NCBI GenBank assembly: GCA_029335935.2 | Contig: JARJMV020000007.1 | Coordinates: 1 to 9,814, forward strand | Source: a bacterium | Lineage (GTDB): Bacteria > Armatimonadota > Fimbriimonadia > Fimbriimonadales > GBS-DC | DNA length: 9,814 bases | Direction: 5' to 3' | In this document: piece after piece, positions 6,648-9,814 of the stretch | Position numbering within the stretch: position 1 is the stretch's first letter | Layout of the letters: each line of letters opens with the position of its first letter | Made by a program: the position numbers and the translations under genes | Notes under the pieces: model-generated | Databases searched by the model: none | Told to the model about the DNA's origin: nothing | The model's input: the letters and a program-made list of their open reading frames with translations, nothing else

Positions 6648-8225
6648 GTGCGTGTACTGGTCAGTGATTCGGTATCGGAAGAGGGGTTGGCGATTTTGCG
6701 TCAGGCGGCGGAGGTAGACTACCAGCCGAACCTGCCACGCGAGACGCTGCTATCGGTAATTGGCGGCTACGACGCGCTGATGGTGCGCTCGCAGACGCGC
6801 GTGGATGCTGCTGTGATTGAGGCGGGGACGCGCTTGAAGGTGATCGGTCGCGCAGGCGTCGGCGTAGACAACATCGATGTGGAGTCGGCGACGCAGCGCG
6901 GGATTGTGGTGGTCAACTCGCCGGAGGGCAACACGATTGCCGCGGCGGAGCTGGCGATGGCGCACCTGCTCGCGCTGGCGCGACGCATTCCGCAAGCGGA
7001 CCGCTCTGTGCGGGCAGGCGAATGGCAGCGCAACCAGTTTGTGGGCGTGGAGTTGTGGCGCAAGACGCTCGGTGTGATAGGCATGGGCAAAATCGGGCGC
7101 GAGGTCGCCCGTCGTGCCCGCGCGTTCGGCATGCGCATCGTCGCCTACGACCCGTTCGTGCCCGACGCGCATCTCCAGCAGCTCGGTGCGGAGCCTGCGC
7201 CGTTGGAGACCCTCCTGCGCGAGAGCGACTTCATCACCCTGCACGCGCCCCTCACCCCCGAAACTCGACATCTGCTCAATCGCGAGACGCTCGCGCAGAC
7301 CAAGCCGGGCGTGCGCATCGTGAACTGCGCGCGCGGCGAGCTGATTGACCCTGACGCGCTGGCGGAGTTCGTCGAATCGGGGCATGTGGCAGGCGCCGCG
7401 CTGGATGTGTTCCCCACCGAGCCGCCGCCGCCCGACCTGAAACTGCTCCATCAACCCCAGAATGTGCTAACGCCGCATTTGGGCGCGTCGACACAAGAAG
7501 CGCAGGTGAAAGTGGCGGTCGACGTGGCGGAACAGATTGTCACCGTGTTGCAGGGGGGTGCGCCGCGTAGCCCTGTGAACCTGCCGCCCATCCCTTCCGA
7601 GCTGATGACGCGCGTGGCGCCCTACCTCAAACTCGCGGAGCAGATGGGCAAGCTCCACTCACAACTCGCCGACGCGCCCATCGAACGCCTCCACGCTATC
7701 TTCTCGGGCGAGTGGGGCGACCTCCCGTTGGATGTGATTGCCCGCGCAGGCCTGGCAGGATTGCTACAACGCGCTGCCGACGCGCCTGTGAACCTCGTGA
7801 ATGCGCCCCTCATCGCTCAGCAGCGCGGTGTCCAACTGGAGTGGAGCGCACGCCCCGAAACCGAACTCTACCCCGACACCCTCACTCTGATCGCCCACAG
7901 CACACGCGGGAGCCAACAACTCACAGGCACGGTGTTCGGACGCGCCGACCTGCGCATCACGCACCTGAACCACCTGTTCGTGGACATCCGCCCAGAAGGT
8001 ATCCTGCTGATGACCGAACACCACGACCAGCCGGGCATTATCGGGCGCGTGGGCGCGCTGCTCGGGAGCCATCAAGTAAACATCGCGGGCATGCATGTCG
8101 GGCGCGAGTCGCCTGGCGGGCGCGCTGTGATGATCCTGCAGGTGGATAATCCCATCCCCAACGAGGCGTTCGAGCAGATACGGCAGATGGACGGGGTCGC
8201 CAACGCCCGTGTGGTAGTTCTGTGA
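6648..8225 (+). CDS. serA: D-3-phosphoglycerate dehydrogenase
   Basis: The 525-residue enzyme oxidises 3-phosphoglycerate to 3-phosphohydroxypyruvate with NAD, the first committed step of serine synthesis in the cytoplasm. The order is the long bacterial form: substrate-binding domain halves around a Rossmann domain, an intervening domain (about 315-450) and a C-terminal ACT domain (about 451-525) that usually binds serine for feedback control. The dinucleotide loop is GMGKIG (145-150), with D168 as the likely ribose-binding acid that selects NAD. Catalytic residues by family position are R229 (NCARGE), E258 (FPTEPP) and H277 (TPHLGAS). ACT-domain residues HHDQPGIIGRVGALL (458-472) are intact. 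The GTG at 6648 is chosen because MRVLVSDSVS is the usual start; the frame stays open to 6363, but that part is antisense to the dehydrogenase and non-homologous. It is followed 49 bases later by the glycosyltransferase. No serC is seen; the distal HAD gene is not clearly serB. Confidence 0.95.
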   Translation: MRVLVSDSVSEEGLAILRQAAEVDYQPNLPRETLLSVIGGYDALMVRSQTRVDAAVIEAGTRLKVIGRAGVGVDNIDVESATQRGIVVVNSPEGNTIAAAELAMAHLLALARRIPQADRSVRAGEWQRNQFVGVELWRKTLGVIGMGKIGREVARRARAFGMRIVAYDPFVPDAHLQQLGAEPAPLETLLRESDFITLHAPLTPETRHLLNRETLAQTKPGVRIVNCARGELIDPDALAEFVESGHVAGAALDVFPTEPPPPDLKLLHQPQNVLTPHLGASTQEAQVKVAVDVAEQIVTVLQGGAPRSPVNLPPIPSELMTRVAPYLKLAEQMGKLHSQLADAPIERLHAIFSGEWGDLPLDVIARAGLAGLLQRAADAPVNLVNAPLIAQQRGVQLEWSARPETELYPDTLTLIAHSTRGSQQLTGTVFGRADLRITHLNHLFVDIRPEGILLMTEHHDQPGIIGRVGALLGSHQVNIAGMHVGRESPGGRAVMILQVDNPIPNEAFEQIRQMDGVANARVVVL

Positions 8226-8274
8226 AGCGTCGTGTGGGGTAGGAGTTGCGCTCTGCGCGTCGAACTGTGCGCCT

Positions 8275-9495
8275 GTGCGGATTCTGATGCTGTCTTGGGA
8301 GTACCCCCCGCGCATTGTGGGGGGCATCGCCCGCCATGTGCAAGAGTTGAGCGAAGCGTTGGCGGCGCAAAGGCTGGAAGTGCATGTGATTACCACTACG
8401 CACCCAGACGCGCCCGACGAGGCGGTGGAGAACGGCGTCTATTTGCATCGCGTGGCGTCGCCGCCCCCGCCGCAGGGCGACTTTTTGAGAAGCGTGTACG
8501 GCATGAACGCCGCGTTCGAAGCCCGCGCCGACGCCCTGCTGCAACAGTGGCTGCGTGGCAGACCCGTCAAGAGCCAGCGCGAGGCGATACTGCTGCACGC
8601 CCACGATTGGCTGGCGCACCCCGCCGCCAAGTCGCTCAAACACCGCTATAAAATCCCCCTCGTCGCCACCATCCACGCCACCGAACATGGCAGGCACGGC
8701 GGCATCCATTCCGACCTCTCCCGCGCCATCAGCCACACCGAGTGGGAGCTGAGCTACGAGGCGTGGCGCATAATCGTCTGCAGTGCATTTATGCGCGGAG
8801 AGGTTCAATACGCGCTGAACACCCCCTCCGACAAAATCGATGTCATCCCCAACGGCATTCGCGCCGAGAAGTTCGAGTTCGAGTTCCTGGAGGCGGAGCG
8901 GGCGGCGTTCCGCGCGCGGTTCGCTGAGCCGAGCCAGCCGCTCATCTTCTTCGTGGGGCGCATGGTGCGCGAGAAGGGCGTGCAGATTCTGCTTCAAGCG
9001 TTGCCCATCGTGCGGGCAGAGCTTGCGAACGCGCGGTTGGTGATTGTTGGCGGCGGCTATCGCGCGCACTTGGAAGAGTTCGTGCGCTTCTGTGGCTTGG
9101 AACACGCTGTGCAGTTCACAGGCTTCCTGCCCGACGCCGATTTGCTCAAACTCTATCGTGTGGTGGATGTGGCGGTGTACCCCAGTTTGTACGAACCGTT
9201 CGGTATCGTGGCGTTAGAGGCGATGGCGGCAGGCGCGCCAGTGGTCGTCTCGGATGCGGGCGGTCTCAAAGAGGTGGTGCGCCACGAGCAGACAGGCATC
9301 GTCACTTGGGCAGGCAACGCGGAGAGCCTCGCGTGGGGCATCCTGCGCGTGCTGACCGACCCAGACGCCGCGCAGCAACGCGCCCAGAACGCCCGCAAAG
9401 CCGTGCAGCGCGAATTCAACTGGCAGCGCATCGCGAAGCAGACCCGCGCGGTCTATCAGCGTGTGTGGCGTGAGTTCCAACAGAGCGCATGGTAA
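8275..9495 (+). CDS. GT4 glycosyltransferase, glycogen/alpha-glucan synthase-like
   Basis: The 406-residue GT-B enzyme belongs to family GT4 and transfers a sugar from a nucleotide-sugar donor with retention. It closely resembles, by pattern, the mycobacterial Rv3032/Rv1212c (GlgM) group that makes alpha-glucans or maltose-1-phosphate. The N-terminal domain has WEYPPRIVGGIARHV (8-22), whose GG loop contacts the donor, then HAHDWL (108-113) and TIHATEHGRHGG (132-143). The C-terminal domain has FFVGRMVREKGVQILL (225-240) and the EX7E motif YEPFGIVALEA (306-316, E307 and E315). There is no signal peptide or membrane segment. The GTG at 8275 gives the usual RILMLSWEYPP beginning, but no Shine-Dalgarno sequence is properly placed; AGGAG at 8241-8245 is 29 bases away. 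The gene is probably co-transcribed with serA. Substrate cannot be assigned; no other glycogen gene is nearby. Confidence 0.87.
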   Translation: MRILMLSWEYPPRIVGGIARHVQELSEALAAQRLEVHVITTTHPDAPDEAVENGVYLHRVASPPPPQGDFLRSVYGMNAAFEARADALLQQWLRGRPVKSQREAILLHAHDWLAHPAAKSLKHRYKIPLVATIHATEHGRHGGIHSDLSRAISHTEWELSYEAWRIIVCSAFMRGEVQYALNTPSDKIDVIPNGIRAEKFEFEFLEAERAAFRARFAEPSQPLIFFVGRMVREKGVQILLQALPIVRAELANARLVIVGGGYRAHLEEFVRFCGLEHAVQFTGFLPDADLLKLYRVVDVAVYPSLYEPFGIVALEAMAAGAPVVVSDAGGLKEVVRHEQTGIVTWAGNAESLAWGILRVLTDPDAAQQRAQNARKAVQREFNWQRIAKQTRAVYQRVWREFQQSAW

Positions 9496-9503
9496 GGTAT
9501 ACT
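9496..9503 (+). promoter_or_regulatory. Predicted -10 element (GGTATACT) of the HAD hydrolase gene
   Basis: TATACT (five of six to consensus) with the same preceding GG ends 11 bases before the ATG at 9515. TTCCAA at 9475-9480 sits 17 bases upstream as a weak -35. The predicted transcript would have a leader of about five bases or fewer, too short for a ribosome binding site. The element overlaps the stop-codon region of the glycosyltransferase gene. Confidence 0.5.
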
Positions 9504-9514
9504 GCACCCGCGCT

Positions 9515-9814
9515 ATGTTCACTCAGCCCATCCGAGCCGTCGGGTTCGACTTAGACGATACGCTGTGCGTGTATATGCCCATCGCTGTGCAAGCCCGCCT
9601 GCACATCTTGCAGACCCATCTCGCCGCGCGCACGCAACTGCCGTTGGACGCACTCGACCAGCATTACCGCCGTGCGTTCCGCACCGTGCTGGAGGAGCTA
9701 CACGACCCGCGCTGGTATCCGCTCTACCTGCAGGAGGGGCGCGCAACCCGCACGGAGACCTTCCGACGGCTGCTGCAGAGCCTGCAGATAGACGACGAGC
9801 GGTTAGCGGACCAG
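9515..9814 (+). CDS. HAD-superfamily hydrolase, N-terminal 100 residues (cut by window edge)
   Basis: The reading frame opens with ATG at 9515 and runs without a stop to the last base, giving 100 residues. Motif I of the HAD phosphatases is complete: VGFDLDDTLC (9-18), with D12 as the expected aspartyl nucleophile, D14 as acid/base and T16. The helical, Arg- and Leu-rich segment after it fits a C1-type cap, as in phosphoglycolate phosphatase or YjjG-like nucleotidases. Motifs II to IV lie beyond the edge, so the substrate cannot be assigned. Being 19 bases behind a glycosyltransferase and downstream of serA, a sugar-phosphate or phosphoserine substrate is possible, but this is only context. 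No ribosome binding site is present, in line with a near-leaderless transcript. Confidence 0.82.
   Translation, partial: MFTQPIRAVGFDLDDTLCVYMPIAVQARLHILQTHLAARTQLPLDALDQHYRRAFRTVLEELHDPRWYPLYLQEGRATRTETFRRLLQSLQIDDERLADQ

Noticed and set aside
6750..7454. Open frame of 234 codons on the minus strand inside serA
   Set aside because: Entirely antisense to the NAD-binding part of SerA; its Arg/His-rich composition is typical of a shadow frame.
8241..8255. AGGAG followed by CTG as the start of a small gene between serA and the glycosyltransferase
   Set aside because: The frame gives a Cys/Arg-rich peptide that runs antithetically through the conserved glycosyltransferase gene; CTG starts are rare and nothing else supports it.
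8038..9105. Open frame of 355 codons on the minus strand across the serA/glycosyltransferase junction
   Set aside because: It lies antisense to two conserved genes, has no recognisable domain and no ribosome binding site; long antisense frames are expected in GC-rich coding DNA.

Overview
This window is GC-rich bacterial chromosomal DNA carrying six complete protein genes and the first 100 codons of a seventh. Genes lie on both strands with short gaps. I see no rRNA, tRNA, CRISPR array, transposase or phage gene. The set (a HerA/DUF87-type ATPase, an exported M48 protease, a degenerate GH10-like protein, a long FadE-type acyl-CoA dehydrogenase, SerA, an Rv3032-like glycosyltransferase) and the mix of Shine-Dalgarno and apparently leaderless genes suggest a deep-branching, possibly thermophilic phylum. 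Armatimonadota is my best guess, with Chloroflexota or Deinococcota as alternatives. This is inference from protein style, not a database result.

Layout: 1-104 holds the remains of a dispersed-type C/G-rich palindrome just past the end of the first gene. 105-2162 (-) encodes a HerA-like ATPase with an unusual P-loop. A 133-bp divergent promoter region separates it from 2296-3489 (+), a secreted or periplasmic M48 metalloprotease with an extra C-terminal module. That gene converges, with a 20-bp gap, on 3510-4748 (-), a 412-residue GH10-like TIM-barrel protein that seems to lack both catalytic glutamates. Upstream of it on the same strand, across an 86-bp gap containing a perfect 15-bp inverted repeat flanked by 8-bp direct repeats, is 4835-6583 (-), an acyl-CoA dehydrogenase. 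A 64-bp divergent region separates that gene from serA (6648-8225, +), which is followed on the same strand by a GT4 glycosyltransferase (8275-9495) and a truncated HAD phosphatase (9515 to the window edge).

Functions are mostly housekeeping: serine synthesis from 3-phosphoglycerate, fatty acid beta-oxidation, alpha-glucan or glycoside synthesis, envelope proteolysis and a DNA-translocase-like ATPase. They do not form one obvious pathway. The more interesting signals are small-scale: a recurring GGTAYAMT promoter element, mutually overlapping divergent promoters with a predicted leaderless serA transcript, the inverted-repeat element after the dehydrogenase gene, the apparent pseudoenzyme, and the non-canonical P-loop. 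I did not find a clearly new defence or mobile system.
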